Shown piece by piece: positions 54,731-63,749 of a DNA stretch of 64,000 nt. This DNA is from Phaeodactylibacter xiamenensis (GTDB lineage: Bacteria; Bacteroidota; Bacteroidia; Chitinophagales; Saprospiraceae): positions 1 to 64,000 of the forward strand of contig NZ_JPOS01000039.1 in the NCBI RefSeq assembly GCF_000759025.1, given 5' to 3'. Numbering within the stretch: position 1 is the stretch's first letter; every line of letters starts with the position of its first letter. Position numbers and translations under genes: made by a program. The notes beneath the pieces were generated by a model, which saw nothing but the letters and a program-made list of their open reading frames with translations, was not told the DNA's origin and did no database searches.

Positions 54731-56029
54731 ATGCGATATTTACTGACTTTAACATTATTGCTCGGGCTTATAGCCTGCGCCAACAACACCAATGTGTCCG
54801 AAGAACTGCCGACAACGACCAAGGCGAAGTCCAGCCGCTGGTCAGACCCGACGCTCATCCTGCCCGATAATTTCGAAGCTATCGTGGTAGCCGATGCGGT
54901 AGGCAGAGCCCGGCATATTGCGGTACGCGACAATGGCGATATTTACATTCAGCTCCAAAAAGCGAAAGACGGAAAGGGAATCGCTGCCCTGCGCGATAAT
55001 GACGGCGATGGCCGGGCCGATACCCTGGCTTACTTCGGTGAACATACCGGCACTGGGATGGAAATTTATAAAGGCTACCTTTACTGCTCCTCCACAACGG
55101 AGGTCTTCCGCTATCCACTGCCGGAAGATGGTGCCCTTGTTCCGGACGAAAACAGCCGCGAGCTCGTGGTGAGCGGCTTCCCTCAACAAGGCTCCCACGA
55201 AGCCAAGTCGGTCACCTTTGATAACGATGGGCAGCTGTATGTCAATGTAGGCGCCCCGTCCAATGCCTGCATGAAAGAAGCCCGCACCAAAGGGTCAACC
55301 GGTATGGACCCCTGCCCGCAGTTGGAATGGCAAGGCGGTATCTGGCAGTTTGATGCCATGCAGACTGGTCAGACACAGCAGGCAAATGGGGAGCGCTTTG
55401 CCACCGGGCTGCGCAACTGCGTTGGCATTCAGTTCAATCATGAGGGCAATCAACTGTACGCTATGCAGCATGGGCGCGATCAGCTCAGCTATCTTTTCCC
55501 GGGCATGTACAGCTACGAGCAAAATGCCGAACTCCCTTCTGAGGAATTCCTGAAGGTGGATAAGGGCGACGACTTTGGCTGGCCTTATTGCTACTACGAC
55601 CACAAGCAGGGCAAAAAGGTGCTGGCGCCGGAGTACGGGGGCGATGGAGAAAAGCAGGGGCGCTGTGAAGGCATCGAAGAGCCGGTGGTGGCCTTCCCCG
55701 GGCATATGGCGCCGAACGACCTGGTCTTTTACCACAATGAGCAATACCCTGAAAAGTACAAAGAGGGCGTTTTCATTGCCTTCCACGGCTCCTGGAACCG
55801 GGCCCCGCTGCCCCAAAAAGGCTACTTCGTGGCTTTTGTGCCCATGCGCAACGGGGAAGCGACCGGTGATTGGGAAATCTTCGTGGACAATATCGCCGCT
55901 GAGACGACCATTGAGAAACCGAAAGATGCCAAACACCGCCCCACGGGGCTGGCAGTCGGGCCCGATGGCAGCCTCTACATTACCGACTCCGTAGAAGGTA
56001 AGGTCTGGAAAGTCCGCTACCTCGGATAA
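54731..56029 (+). CDS. Lipoprotein soluble aldose dehydrogenase-like beta-propeller
   Basis: 432 residues. Lipobox LIAC at about 13-16. The mature part is a six-bladed propeller of the PQQ-dependent glucose/sorbosone dehydrogenase type: ARHIAVRDNGDIYIQL, YVNVGAPSN, ATGLRNCVGIQFN, WPYCYYDH, VFIAFHGSWNR and RPTGLAVGPDGSLYITD. It would oxidise sugars or related alcohols in the periplasm with PQQ, although substrate and cofactor use are inferred. Confidence 0.85.
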   Translation: MRYLLTLTLLLGLIACANNTNVSEELPTTTKAKSSRWSDPTLILPDNFEAIVVADAVGRARHIAVRDNGDIYIQLQKAKDGKGIAALRDNDGDGRADTLAYFGEHTGTGMEIYKGYLYCSSTTEVFRYPLPEDGALVPDENSRELVVSGFPQQGSHEAKSVTFDNDGQLYVNVGAPSNACMKEARTKGSTGMDPCPQLEWQGGIWQFDAMQTGQTQQANGERFATGLRNCVGIQFNHEGNQLYAMQHGRDQLSYLFPGMYSYEQNAELPSEEFLKVDKGDDFGWPYCYYDHKQGKKVLAPEYGGDGEKQGRCEGIEEPVVAFPGHMAPNDLVFYHNEQYPEKYKEGVFIAFHGSWNRAPLPQKGYFVAFVPMRNGEATGDWEIFVDNIAAETTIEKPKDAKHRPTGLAVGPDGSLYITDSVEGKVWKVRYLG

Positions 56030-56040
56030 ACGGAAGATCG

Positions 56041-56071
56041 AATGGTGCCCTTTTTGACGAGGGGCACCATT
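56041..56071 (+). terminator. Strong hairpin after the propeller gene
   Basis: AATGGTGCCC (56041-56050) and GGGCACCATT (56062-56071) pair perfectly. A short T-rich stretch follows. It probably terminates the gene ending at 56029. Confidence 0.6.
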
Positions 56072-56184
56072 TGAATTTTAAGGTGAGTGCTGCCGGTGTG
56101 CATAAAAAATTCCACTTTTTGAATAGCCTGGCAGTATTTGTCGTTTGCCTATTTTGGTGCATCTCCTAAAAAAATCCTGGATAA

Positions 56185-56215
56185 GCTGGAGCAGAGCGGG
56201 AAGCTCTACCCCAGC
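56185..56215. repeat. Solitary REP-A palindrome
   Basis: GCTGG-AGC-AGAGC-GGGAA-GCTCT-ACC-CCAGC is the same palindrome as the REP-A units around the RAYT gene, 9.5 kb away, in compact form. Confidence 0.7.
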
Positions 56216-56333
56216 AGCCATAGCGCTTAAATGCAGGGGGGGGGCCTTCGGATTCCTCCCGCATTTTCTTACCTTTGCTAACGAACATTCATTCGTATTT
56301 TGAAGTCTGTTTACCAAAAGCATTAACCAAACC

Positions 56334-57110
56334 ATGACAGATAAAACCAAGTTAGGCTCCGTAAGCATGGAAGTCGACGAGAAAGGCATTGCCCGCCTGA
56401 CTTTCGAGCACCCTGCAAGCAACTCTCTGCCCGGCCGTTTGCTGGCTCAGCTGGCAGACACCATCACTGCTGCGGGAGCAGACCCATCCGTTAAAGTGAT
56501 CATCCTGCAAAGTGGGGGCGACCGTGCCTTCTGTGGCGGGGCAAGCTTCGATGAGCTGATTGCCATCAAGGATTTGGACACTGGCAAGCGCTTCTTTATG
56601 GGGTTTGCCAATGTCATCAACGCCATGCGCAAGTGCCCCAAGTTTATCATCGGGCGCATACAGGGCAAAGCCGTTGGTGGTGGCGTGGGGCTCTGTGCAG
56701 CGACCGACTACTGCATTGCCAGCCAATGGGCATCGGTCAAGCTGAGTGAACTGGCAATTGGTATTGGTCCGTTTGTGGTAGGGCCTGCTGTGGAACGTAA
56801 GGTGGGTAAATCCGCCATGACACAACTGGCCATTAATGCTTCCGAGTGGCGCACGGCGCAGTGGGCGAAGGACAAAGGCTTGTTCGCAGATGTCTTTGAA
56901 ACCGTGGAGCAACTCGACGCCTATGTGAGCCACCTGGCAGAACGACTGTCGGATTACAGCCCGGAAGCCATGCGGCAGCTCAAAGCAGTCTTCTGGGAAG
57001 AAGCTCAGGACTGGGATACCCTGCTCGAAGCCCGGGCGGAACGAAGCGGGGAGCTGGTCCTTTCTGATTTCACCGTGAATGCGATCAACGCCTTCAAACA
57101 AAAAGCCTAA
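56334..57110 (+). CDS. Enoyl-CoA hydratase/isomerase (crotonase) family protein
   Basis: 258 residues. Oxyanion-hole motifs are seen in GDRAFCGGASFDEL and GRIQGKAVGGGVGLCAATDY. ASVKLSELAIGIGPFVVGPAVERKVG gives the second catalytic region. It acts on acyl-CoA thioesters, but the exact reaction cannot be told. It is the first of a short + strand run with 57113 (2 nt gap) and 57373. Confidence 0.92.
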   Translation: MTDKTKLGSVSMEVDEKGIARLTFEHPASNSLPGRLLAQLADTITAAGADPSVKVIILQSGGDRAFCGGASFDELIAIKDLDTGKRFFMGFANVINAMRKCPKFIIGRIQGKAVGGGVGLCAATDYCIASQWASVKLSELAIGIGPFVVGPAVERKVGKSAMTQLAINASEWRTAQWAKDKGLFADVFETVEQLDAYVSHLAERLSDYSPEAMRQLKAVFWEEAQDWDTLLEARAERSGELVLSDFTVNAINAFKQKA

Positions 57111-57112
57111 GC

Positions 57113-57373
57113 ATGGACCCCCGGCAAATTCTAAAAGACCAATTTCTGCAGATCGTCGATACGCAGTTGAAAAACAATGACCCGGCGCATACCCGGGTGA
57201 CTTTCGACCGTCTCAGGGCTACCGGCTATAATGAAGAAACAGCCCGCCTGATGATCGCGCAGTGTGTGGCGGCAGAAGTCCGGGAAGTCATGTCGAGCGG
57301 AGCGGAATTCAATACTGCCCGCTACATAAAAAACCTGGACCGGCTGCCTGGACCACCTGAATCAGCTACATAA
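57113..57373 (+). CDS. Small conserved-type hypothetical protein, 86 residues
   Basis: Helical and soluble. The pattern FLQIVDTQLKNNDPAHTRVTFDRLRATGYNEETARLMIAQCVAAEVREVM resembles short DUF1841-like proteins, but I am not certain. Starts 2 nt after the crotonase stop and its stop overlaps the next start (TAATG), so it is in an operon with both. Confidence 0.7.
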   Translation: MDPRQILKDQFLQIVDTQLKNNDPAHTRVTFDRLRATGYNEETARLMIAQCVAAEVREVMSSGAEFNTARYIKNLDRLPGPPESAT

Positions 57374-58035
57374 TGGATCAAACCCTATCCATGGAAGAAT
57401 ACCTCAAGCCTACCGCTTTTTACGAGTTAAGCGACTCCGCTTTGCTATCCTTTGTAAATGGAGTAATGAAAGGCGGGTCGCCTGTTGAGAAAGCCGTAAA
57501 ACTGTACTATGCCATTCGGGACGGCTGGCGTTATGACCCTTATCAAATCAAACTGGAGCCCGAAGCCCTGAAGGTTTCAACTTTAATGGCCCGTTCAGAT
57601 GGCCACTGCATAGACAAAGCCATTTTGCTGATTGCCGCCTGCCGTGTGGTGGGTATTCCTGCCCGGCTCTGTTTGGCGAAGGTGCGCAACCACATCGCTG
57701 CCGAGCGTATGACAGCCACCTTCGGTACGGACGAACTGGTGCCCCACGGTTATGCGGAGCTGTGGCTCAATGGCAAATGGGTAAAGGCTACCCCTGCCTT
57801 CAATAAAGAGTTGTGTGACCGGCTGGGCGTTGCGCCGCTGGAGTTCGATGGGCATTCGGATTCCTTGTTTCAGGAATTTGATCAGTCCGGTGGCACCTTT
57901 ATGGAATACCTCGATGAGTATGGTGCCTTTGCTGATGTACCGTTGGAGCGTATGCGGGCGCTCATGCAGCGCCACTACCCTGAGGCTTATGAGAACTATC
58001 TTAAGCACGGTAAGCTGATCCTTAAGGAGGCCTGA
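57373..58035 (+). CDS. Transglutaminase-like cysteine protein
   Basis: 220 residues, cytoplasmic. The core has YYAIRDGWRYDPYQI, the Cys in DGHCIDKAILLIAACRVVGIPARL, and the His in VPHGYAELWLNGKWVKATPAFN. The third residue of the triad, usually Asp, lies in the KATPAFN region and reads Ala/Asn here, so peptidase activity is uncertain. Function of such proteins in Bacteroidota is unknown. Coupled to the preceding gene. Confidence 0.82.
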   Translation: MDQTLSMEEYLKPTAFYELSDSALLSFVNGVMKGGSPVEKAVKLYYAIRDGWRYDPYQIKLEPEALKVSTLMARSDGHCIDKAILLIAACRVVGIPARLCLAKVRNHIAAERMTATFGTDELVPHGYAELWLNGKWVKATPAFNKELCDRLGVAPLEFDGHSDSLFQEFDQSGGTFMEYLDEYGAFADVPLERMRALMQRHYPEAYENYLKHGKLILKEA

Positions 58036-58106
58036 CAACAGGCTGCCCGGCACATCTCCGCATCTCGTTTTGGTGCAGAAAAAATAGAAACTATCCTGAC
58101 CGAACC

Positions 58107-60182
58107 ATGAATAAAACCGCTATGAAAATCGCAAAAAAATCTCTGCTCGAAGGCTTTCGCCTGATGGCAACCGCCAAGGCCATGACGGAGATTTATGAGG
58201 ACAACTTCAAATTCGTTTCCAAGTACGTGCACGCCACCTCCCGGGGGCACGAAGCCATTCAGCTGGCTACCGGCATGCAGTTGCTGCCACAGGACTACGT
58301 AGCACCTTATTACCGGGACGACGCTTTGCTCCTGGGCATTGGCTTGCAGCCCTACGACCTGATGCTGCAACTGATGGCGAAGCGGGACGATCCGTTTTCC
58401 GGCGGCCGGACCTATTATTCCCACCCCAGTCTGAAGGACGAGGATAAGCCTAAAATCCCGCATCAGTCCTCCGCGACCGGCATGCAGGCTATTCCCACCA
58501 CCGGCGTAGCCATGGGCATTCAGTACAAAGAGCAGCAGGGGCTGGCAGAGGATTTTGGTGGGAAAAACCCCGTTGTGGTTTGTTCCCTGGGCGATGCTTC
58601 TGTAACGGAAGGAGAAGTGGCGGAAGCCCTGCAAATGGCCGCACTTAAGCAATTTCCCATTATTTATCTGGTACAGGACAACGGCTGGGACATCTCTGCT
58701 AACGCGGCGGAGACCCGGGCGCAAAATGCCGCCGAGTATGCTGCCGGCTTCAAGGGGATTGAAGTGGAAAGCATTGATGGCAGCGATTTTGCAGCTTGTT
58801 ACGACACCCTGCGCAAGGTGATCCGTAAAGTGCGTAAGGAGCGCCGCCCGTTTTTGATACACGCTACGTTGCCCCTGCTCAACCACCACACCTCCGGCGT
58901 CCGCAAGGAATGGTACCGGGATGACCTGGAAGAAGCGGCTGAGCGCGACCCGTACCCGGTACTGCGCGATAAATTGCTCAATGAAGATATTGCTACCGAA
59001 GCGGCGGTGGAAAAGATAGAAGCGGAGGTCCGGGCGCTGGTGGCAGAACACTTTGAGCGTGCCCGGTCCGCCGAAGACCCCAAACCGGAAGACTTATACA
59101 CTCACGATTTTGCGCCCACGCCCATTACCGAAGAGCGGGGCGAGCGGGAACCCGCCGGCGGTACCCCCACCGTTATGGTAGACAGTGCCCTCTTTGCGGT
59201 AGAGGAACTGATGCGCCAACACAAGGAATGCCTGCTGTATGGTCAGGATGTGGGCGGGCGGCTCGGCGGCGTATTCCGCGAGGCTGCCACCCTGGCGCAG
59301 AAATTTGGCGACGACCGGGTGTTCAATACGCCCATTCAGGAAGCTTTCATCATTGGCAGTACGGTGGGGATGTCCGCTACAGGGCTCAAACCTATTGTGG
59401 AGGTGCAGTTTGCCGACTACATCTGGCCGGGGCTCAATCAGCTGTTCACGGAAGTCAGCCGGTCGTACTATCTCTCCAATGGCAAATGGCCGGTCAGCAG
59501 TATCATCCGGGTGCCGATTGGAGCATACGGCAGCGGTGGCCCATACCACTCTTCCAGTGTGGAATCGGTGGTGACGAACATCCGGGGCGTAAAAATCGCC
59601 TATCCGAGCACCGGAGCCGACCTCAAAGGACTGCTGAAGTCCGCCTACTACGATCCGAACCCGGTCGTAATTTTCGAGCACAAAGGGCTGTACTGGTCAA
59701 AAATGAAAGGCACCGAAGCCGCCAAGACCATCATGCCCGATGAAGACTATGTCATTCCTTTCGGGAAAGCGCGGGTGGCTTTACCGGCCAATCCGGAGCA
59801 GATAGCGGCAGGCGATTCCCTGGCCGTGATCACCTACGGCATGGGCGTGCACTGGGCGCTGAACGCGGCTAAAGCCTATCCCGGACAAGTGGAGGTCATC
59901 GACCTGCGCACCCTCAGCCCGGTGGATGAGGAGGCGATGTACGATGCTGCCCGCCGCCACAACAAAGTATTGGTGGTTACGGAAGAGCCGGTCCATAACA
60001 CCTTCGCGCAGAGCCTGGCTGCCCGTATTCAGGAGCATTGCTTTGAGCACCTTGATGCACCGGTACGCACGATCGGTTCTGAGAATATGCCGGCTATCCC
60101 GCTGAATGAGGTGCTGGAACGGGCTATGGTGCTTTCCATGGAGCAGGTGCAGGAGGCGATAGGGGAGGTGCTGGCGTATTAA
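58107..60182 (+). CDS. Fused alpha/beta E1 component of branched-chain 2-oxoacid dehydrogenase
   Basis: 691 residues. The E1-alpha half (about 1-330) has the thiamine-diphosphate motif SLGDASVTEGEVAEALQMAALKQFPIIYLVQDN. The E1-beta half (about 350-691) has LLYGQDVGGRLGGVFREA, FNTPIQEAFIIGSTVGMSATGLKPIVEVQFADY and the C-terminal IDLRTLSPVDEEAM. It decarboxylates 2-oxoacids from Val, Leu and Ile degradation. The single-chain alpha-beta fusion is common in Bacteroidota. E2 and E3 are not encoded nearby. Confidence 0.92.
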   Translation: MNKTAMKIAKKSLLEGFRLMATAKAMTEIYEDNFKFVSKYVHATSRGHEAIQLATGMQLLPQDYVAPYYRDDALLLGIGLQPYDLMLQLMAKRDDPFSGGRTYYSHPSLKDEDKPKIPHQSSATGMQAIPTTGVAMGIQYKEQQGLAEDFGGKNPVVVCSLGDASVTEGEVAEALQMAALKQFPIIYLVQDNGWDISANAAETRAQNAAEYAAGFKGIEVESIDGSDFAACYDTLRKVIRKVRKERRPFLIHATLPLLNHHTSGVRKEWYRDDLEEAAERDPYPVLRDKLLNEDIATEAAVEKIEAEVRALVAEHFERARSAEDPKPEDLYTHDFAPTPITEERGEREPAGGTPTVMVDSALFAVEELMRQHKECLLYGQDVGGRLGGVFREAATLAQKFGDDRVFNTPIQEAFIIGSTVGMSATGLKPIVEVQFADYIWPGLNQLFTEVSRSYYLSNGKWPVSSIIRVPIGAYGSGGPYHSSSVESVVTNIRGVKIAYPSTGADLKGLLKSAYYDPNPVVIFEHKGLYWSKMKGTEAAKTIMPDEDYVIPFGKARVALPANPEQIAAGDSLAVITYGMGVHWALNAAKAYPGQVEVIDLRTLSPVDEEAMYDAARRHNKVLVVTEEPVHNTFAQSLAARIQEHCFEHLDAPVRTIGSENMPAIPLNEVLERAMVLSMEQVQEAIGEVLAY

Positions 60183-60225
60183 TTCAAGTCAGGTGGTGGC
60201 TTCACAGCCTCACAAAACAACTCAC

Positions 60226-61104
60226 ATGAGCACGTTCCATCCCCGAAACCTCCACCGCGAGGGCTATGATTTTGACAGGCTTACGAAAGCCTATCCGCCC
60301 CTGCGGGCGCATGTGATCAGGAACCCCGCAGGCGGCCCTACGATTTCCTTTTCAGACCCGGAAGCCGTAAAAGCGCTGAATACCGCCCTGCTCATCGGGT
60401 ACTACGGCTTACAGCATTGGGACATTCCCGAAGGTTACCTTTGCCCGCCGGTGCCGGGCCGGGCCGACTATCTCCATCATCTGGCGGACCTTCTGGCAGC
60501 CGGAGGCCCCCTGCTTACTGGCAAAGACATCCGCATCCTGGATATCGGCACAGGCGCTAATCTGATTTATGCCATCCTGGGGCAGCGCATCTATGATTGG
60601 TCTATGGTGGGCACAGAGGTGGATCCCCTTGCCCTGAAAACGGCTAAAGCCCTGATCGACATTAATCCGGTACTGCAAAACGGCATCAGGCTGCGGCAGC
60701 AAAAGGATCCCCGCTTCATCTTGGAAGGCATCATCCGTGAGCAGGACTTCTTCCATGCCACCGTTTGCAATCCACCTTTTTACGCCTCCGAAGCAGAGGC
60801 AGCCGAGGCTAACGCCCGCAAACGGAAGAATCTCAAGCTCGGAAGGGTAGGCCGCACTGTGGCTGGGCAGCCCGCGGAGCTGTGGACGGAAGGCGGGGAG
60901 CGTTCGTTTCTCCTGCAACTCATCAGGGAGAGCCGGGCCTACGGGCAGCAGGTCGGCTGGTTTACCAGTCTGGTGTCCCAAAAGGATAATTTGGAACCTT
61001 TGAAGCACGCCCTGGTAAAAGCGGCGGCCAAAGCGGTGAAGGTTATTCCACTGGCTGCCGGTCAGAAGCGTGTGCGGATGCTGGCGTGGCGCTTTCAGGA
61101 ATAG
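60226..61104 (+). CDS. rlmF: 23S rRNA (adenine(1618)-N(6))-methyltransferase RlmF
   Basis: 292 residues from ATG 60226. SAM motif DIRILDIGTGANLIYAILG and catalytic motif VCNPPFYAS (NPPF) are characteristic of N6-adenine methyltransferases. The N-terminus HPRNLHREGYDFDRL and WDIPEGYLCPPVPGRADY are specific to RlmF, which methylates A1618 of 23S rRNA. It ends with RVRMLAWRF. 44 nt after the E1 gene. Confidence 0.94.
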   Translation: MSTFHPRNLHREGYDFDRLTKAYPPLRAHVIRNPAGGPTISFSDPEAVKALNTALLIGYYGLQHWDIPEGYLCPPVPGRADYLHHLADLLAAGGPLLTGKDIRILDIGTGANLIYAILGQRIYDWSMVGTEVDPLALKTAKALIDINPVLQNGIRLRQQKDPRFILEGIIREQDFFHATVCNPPFYASEAEAAEANARKRKNLKLGRVGRTVAGQPAELWTEGGERSFLLQLIRESRAYGQQVGWFTSLVSQKDNLEPLKHALVKAAAKAVKVIPLAAGQKRVRMLAWRFQE

Positions 61105-61315
61105 GGGCATTGCGCTGTTTGCAGAAGCCTGGCATTTGCCCAGGTCTCCGTCCTCACTCCAAGCCGCAGGCCGATTTTAACAAATCCATAGTACTTCCGG
61201 TATTATTAACACGTTCTTAGTACCCGTTAAACTGGGATTAAACCCCTTCCGGGCACTAGGGGGCAGTTGTTGAAGGATGTATCTTATGGGAAAGATTAAA
61301 CCAAACCCGACCACC

Positions 61316-61768
61316 ATGAGGACCCTTCAGTTTATAGTCGCCCTGGCCATCATCACCACCACCTTTTCCTGCTCAGATTATGCCCGTCTGGAACGCAAAG
61401 AAGACCGCCTCATTGGCGCGTGGGAATTTGATAAAGCTTTCTACCGGGGCCATGGGCAAATTTTCCGCGACAACGTCATCGATCAGTTCAACGGAGACAT
61501 CATCGAATTCTACGAAGACTACACCGCAATTTACGATGACTACAGCGAAGGCATCGTTTACGCCGGGGAATGGGAGCTCTTCTTCGACCGCCAATGGGAA
61601 GGTGATGATACAGACATCGAGTTCTTCCTGGATATGTACTTCTTTGAACCTTACGGACAGGAGTCTTTTGCCTACTTCACCTGCGTGAATCTGATTACGA
61701 GAAATAAGCTGCACGTCCAGGCCCGTACCCGTCATGGTTTGTATACTTTTAAGCTTCGGCGGTTGTAG
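61316..61768 (+). CDS. Small lipoprotein, lipocalin-like, function unknown
   Basis: About 150 residues from ATG 61316. Lipobox TFSC at about 16-19. The mature part is beta-rich, with LIGAWEFDKAFYRG near its start, a pattern seen in lipocalin-like lipoproteins of Bacteroidota. Ends with a basic C-terminus (FKLRRL). No clear partner gene. Confidence 0.7.
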   Translation: MRTLQFIVALAIITTTFSCSDYARLERKEDRLIGAWEFDKAFYRGHGQIFRDNVIDQFNGDIIEFYEDYTAIYDDYSEGIVYAGEWELFFDRQWEGDDTDIEFFLDMYFFEPYGQESFAYFTCVNLITRNKLHVQARTRHGLYTFKLRRL

Positions 61769-61798
61769 AGCTTATGAGGGGGGCAGGCACCATTGCCT

Positions 61799-62010
61799 CT
61801 ACACCCAAACCAACTTCCCCTCATTCAGTTCCCGCTCCCCATCAAACCGGTAAGCAGTGAGCACCCCGCCCTTCGCCACGCTATAGTCGAGGCAGCAGGC
61901 ATTGGGCGTCAAAAGCTCAGGCGTGCCCTTCAGCCAGTAGTGACCGAAGAATACCGGGCGGCTTCGGTAGGGTAGTGGGCGGTATCATCGTCCCGGAAAG
62001 GCAGGGATGA
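61799..62010 (-). pseudogene. C-terminal remnant of a metallophosphoesterase
   Basis: On the minus strand the frame reads RPVFFGHYWLKG, then CLDYSVAKGGVLTAYRFDGERELN, ending WV and a stop at 61799-61801. GHYWL and the CLDYSV motif are at the end of diadenosine-tetraphosphatase-like metallophosphoesterases. Upstream the frame shifts (FRDDDTAHYP is in another frame) and the rest of the enzyme is missing, so it is a decayed fragment. Confidence 0.7.
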
Positions 62011-62676
62011 TTACTGATCACAAATCTTGAGATATCTATGCCCGGTCAAACGCTGCGCTGCCTCAACCGCCCGGAGGAGCAGTGGCTATCAGAACTTAAA
62101 GTCCAATGGCAATGCATCAAAAGATTTGACTATAAACCAAAATGTATATACCTTTGCAGAGCCTACGCTGCATGAAATCCGACTCCATGTCGTTGAAGGG
62201 TATCCTTCTTAGTGCAGTTGCGGGCATTTTTTATTTTAGTGTGTTTGTTTTGGTTAAACTCGGAACGGAGAGGTTTGGGCGTCAGGCACAAACCCGACGC
62301 ATGAGTTTATGCCGACACGAAGTCATTTTTGGTCCGAAACCACTTCTTCGTCGGTATAGCGGTTTCCTTACCGACTTTCAGCAGACTGTTGAAAATAGTT
62401 TTCCATTAAGCTCACTGTAAAGCAAGAGGACGATACAGGCTTATGTTAAGCTTTGGCGCTACTTTTTCAGCCCCCAATTTACCAGGCTCAATTACTTATC
62501 GAAAACAGTAGCAAGTTTACTACGTTTTACTTTCAGTGGTTCGAAAAGTTCGAAACACTGAAATTGAGTAGCCCACTAAGCATTCTTCTTTTCAACTATT
62601 CGAATTACTCGAATAGTTGCCCATTAATGACATCTCCCATTTTCAGGACAAGCCATTGTAAGACCACTATACAAGA
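62011..62676. other. Low-GC gap with two hairpins, no convincing gene
   Basis: TTTCAGTG (62531-62538) pairs with CACTGAAA (62556-62563) around a TTCGAA-rich loop. CAACTATTCG (62593-62602) pairs with CGAATAGTTG (62610-62619). A frame at 62142-62420 has a hydrophobic stretch but no family likeness, so I do not call it. Confidence 0.5.
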
Positions 62677-62907
62677 CTACTCTTCCTGGAGCAAAGTTGA
62701 TACCTCCACCCCCAAAGCCCGCGCCAGCTTCGCCAAGTTCAGTACGGCGATGTTCCGCTCACCCCGCTCCACGGAGCTGACGTAGGTACGGTCGAGATCG
62801 GCTTCGAAGGCGAGGGCTTCTTGGGAAAGCTGCTTTGCCTTGCGCAGCTTGCGGATGCGGGCGCCTAGTTGGGAGAGGTAGGATTGCTCGTCTTTGTCGT
62901 AGGGCAT
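62677..62907 (-). CDS. XRE-family controller-type (C-protein-like) regulator
   Basis: 76 residues from ATG 62907, the size of restriction-modification controller proteins. Helix-turn-helix: GARIRKLRKAKQLSQEALAFEADLDRTYVSSVERGERNIAVLNLAKLARALGV is split into the usual five helices. C-proteins have the same RTYVS.ER..RN pattern. C-box-like repeats lie 34-59 nt upstream (62941-62966). No restriction or methylase gene is beside it in this window. Confidence 0.85.
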   Translation of the reverse strand: MPYDKDEQSYLSQLGARIRKLRKAKQLSQEALAFEADLDRTYVSSVERGERNIAVLNLAKLARALGVEVSTLLQEE

Positions 62908-62940
62908 ATGGCGTTTTAGAAGGCATATTGACCAAAAGTA

Positions 62941-62966
62941 GATTATAAGTCTACGGACTATAAGTA
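62941..62966. promoter_or_regulatory. C-box-like operator between divergent genes
   Basis: GATTATAAGTC (62941-62951) and GACTATAAGTA (62956-62966) are repeats spaced 15 bp, with AGTC-TACG-GACT as the central dyad. Read on the minus strand they give ACTTATAGTC-CG-TAGACTTATAATC split over the two boxes, close to the C-box consensus of C-proteins. It lies between the XRE gene and the gene at 63016. Confidence 0.65.
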
Positions 62967-62985
62967 TCATTTTGGATTTTCTGCC

Positions 62986-62993
62986 TATATTTG
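62986..62993 (+). promoter_or_regulatory. -7 promoter element of the 63016 gene
   Basis: TATATTTG matches TAnnTTTG and lies 23 nt before ATG 63016. A clear -33 element is not evident, so activation by the C-box-bound regulator is possible. Confidence 0.4.
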
Positions 62994-63015
62994 TAGCTCA
63001 CCAAAACGCCAATCC

Positions 63016-63471
63016 ATGAAACCTAATGCTATCCCGGCACGACCTGCTCTGCCTTGGATGTACCTATTGCTGATAATTATATCACTCCTGCTGCTGTATC
63101 TGCCAATATTCTACCTCCCCACTACCCCACCTCCAGAAGTCGCCATCGAACTCAGCACCGATGAACTGTTGGCCTTAGAGGCAGCGTATGAGCAAGGATT
63201 CGACCATCCCGATCCAGATGGCGACGATCCCTGTCTGCGGCTGCAGCTCCTCCCCTACAAGAAGCTATCCGCTTGGCGCAAACAGTTCCGTAAACGCGGT
63301 TTCACTATCCAAAAGATCAAAGACATGCTAAAAAGCGGACGGCGGGAGATATTGATCCACCCAGAAAAGAGCACCCGCTACACCAAAATTTTCGACTCCA
63401 AAGGTAATTGGATTGTAGTTGACTTCGTAGATTGCATCATCTGGCAAGTTGCCCCTCATAACTTTAAGTAA
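63016..63471 (+). CDS. Membrane-anchored protein with BECR/colicin-E5-like toxin domain (candidate)
   Basis: 151 residues. One transmembrane segment near 15-34 (YLLLIIISLLLLYLPIFYL). The C-terminal 60 residues have RGFTIQKIKDMLKSGRREI, then TRYTKIFDSKGNWIVVDF and ending IIWQVAPHNFK. That pattern (G-I-I...R...Y...D..GN.IVVD...I.QV) is typical of colicin E5-type/BECR ribonuclease toxins of polymorphic systems. The candidate immunity gene follows after one base. The function is inferred. Confidence 0.55.
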   Translation: MKPNAIPARPALPWMYLLLIIISLLLLYLPIFYLPTTPPPEVAIELSTDELLALEAAYEQGFDHPDPDGDDPCLRLQLLPYKKLSAWRKQFRKRGFTIQKIKDMLKSGRREILIHPEKSTRYTKIFDSKGNWIVVDFVDCIIWQVAPHNFK

Positions 63472-63472
63472 T

Positions 63473-63721
63473 ATGGAAATCGGACAAAACACTACCCTCT
63501 ACGTCAAAGCCCTCTCCAACGGCGAATGGTTCGGTGGCTGGGCACCGGTGCAGGCCCGGATGGAATGGCTGCGCCCGGATGGAAATGCGGCGCTGTTTAC
63601 GATTACGGAGGAGGGGTTGGATGAGGAGGATGAGTATGAGTTTTACGCTGCCGGTACTTTGGTTATTGCGGTTTTTGAAGAGGGGGATTGGCGGGGGAAA
63701 AACGGGGTAATAGTAGGCTAG
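63473..63721 (+). CDS. Candidate immunity protein, 82 residues
   Basis: From ATG 63473, 1 nt after the stop of the toxin-like gene. Acidic (EEGLDEEDEYEFYAAG) and small, with aromatic pairs (GEWFGGWAPVQARMEWL). I do not recognise a family, but size, charge and tight linkage fit an immunity partner. Confidence 0.5.
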   Translation: MEIGQNTTLYVKALSNGEWFGGWAPVQARMEWLRPDGNAALFTITEEGLDEEDEYEFYAAGTLVIAVFEEGDWRGKNGVIVG

Positions 63722-63749
63722 CTTTACTGACGTCAACCACATTTTAACA

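Noticed and set aside
62142-62420. 92-residue frame with a hydrophobic segment
   Set aside because: Composition is biased by the AT-rich hairpin region, and there is no family pattern or good start context.
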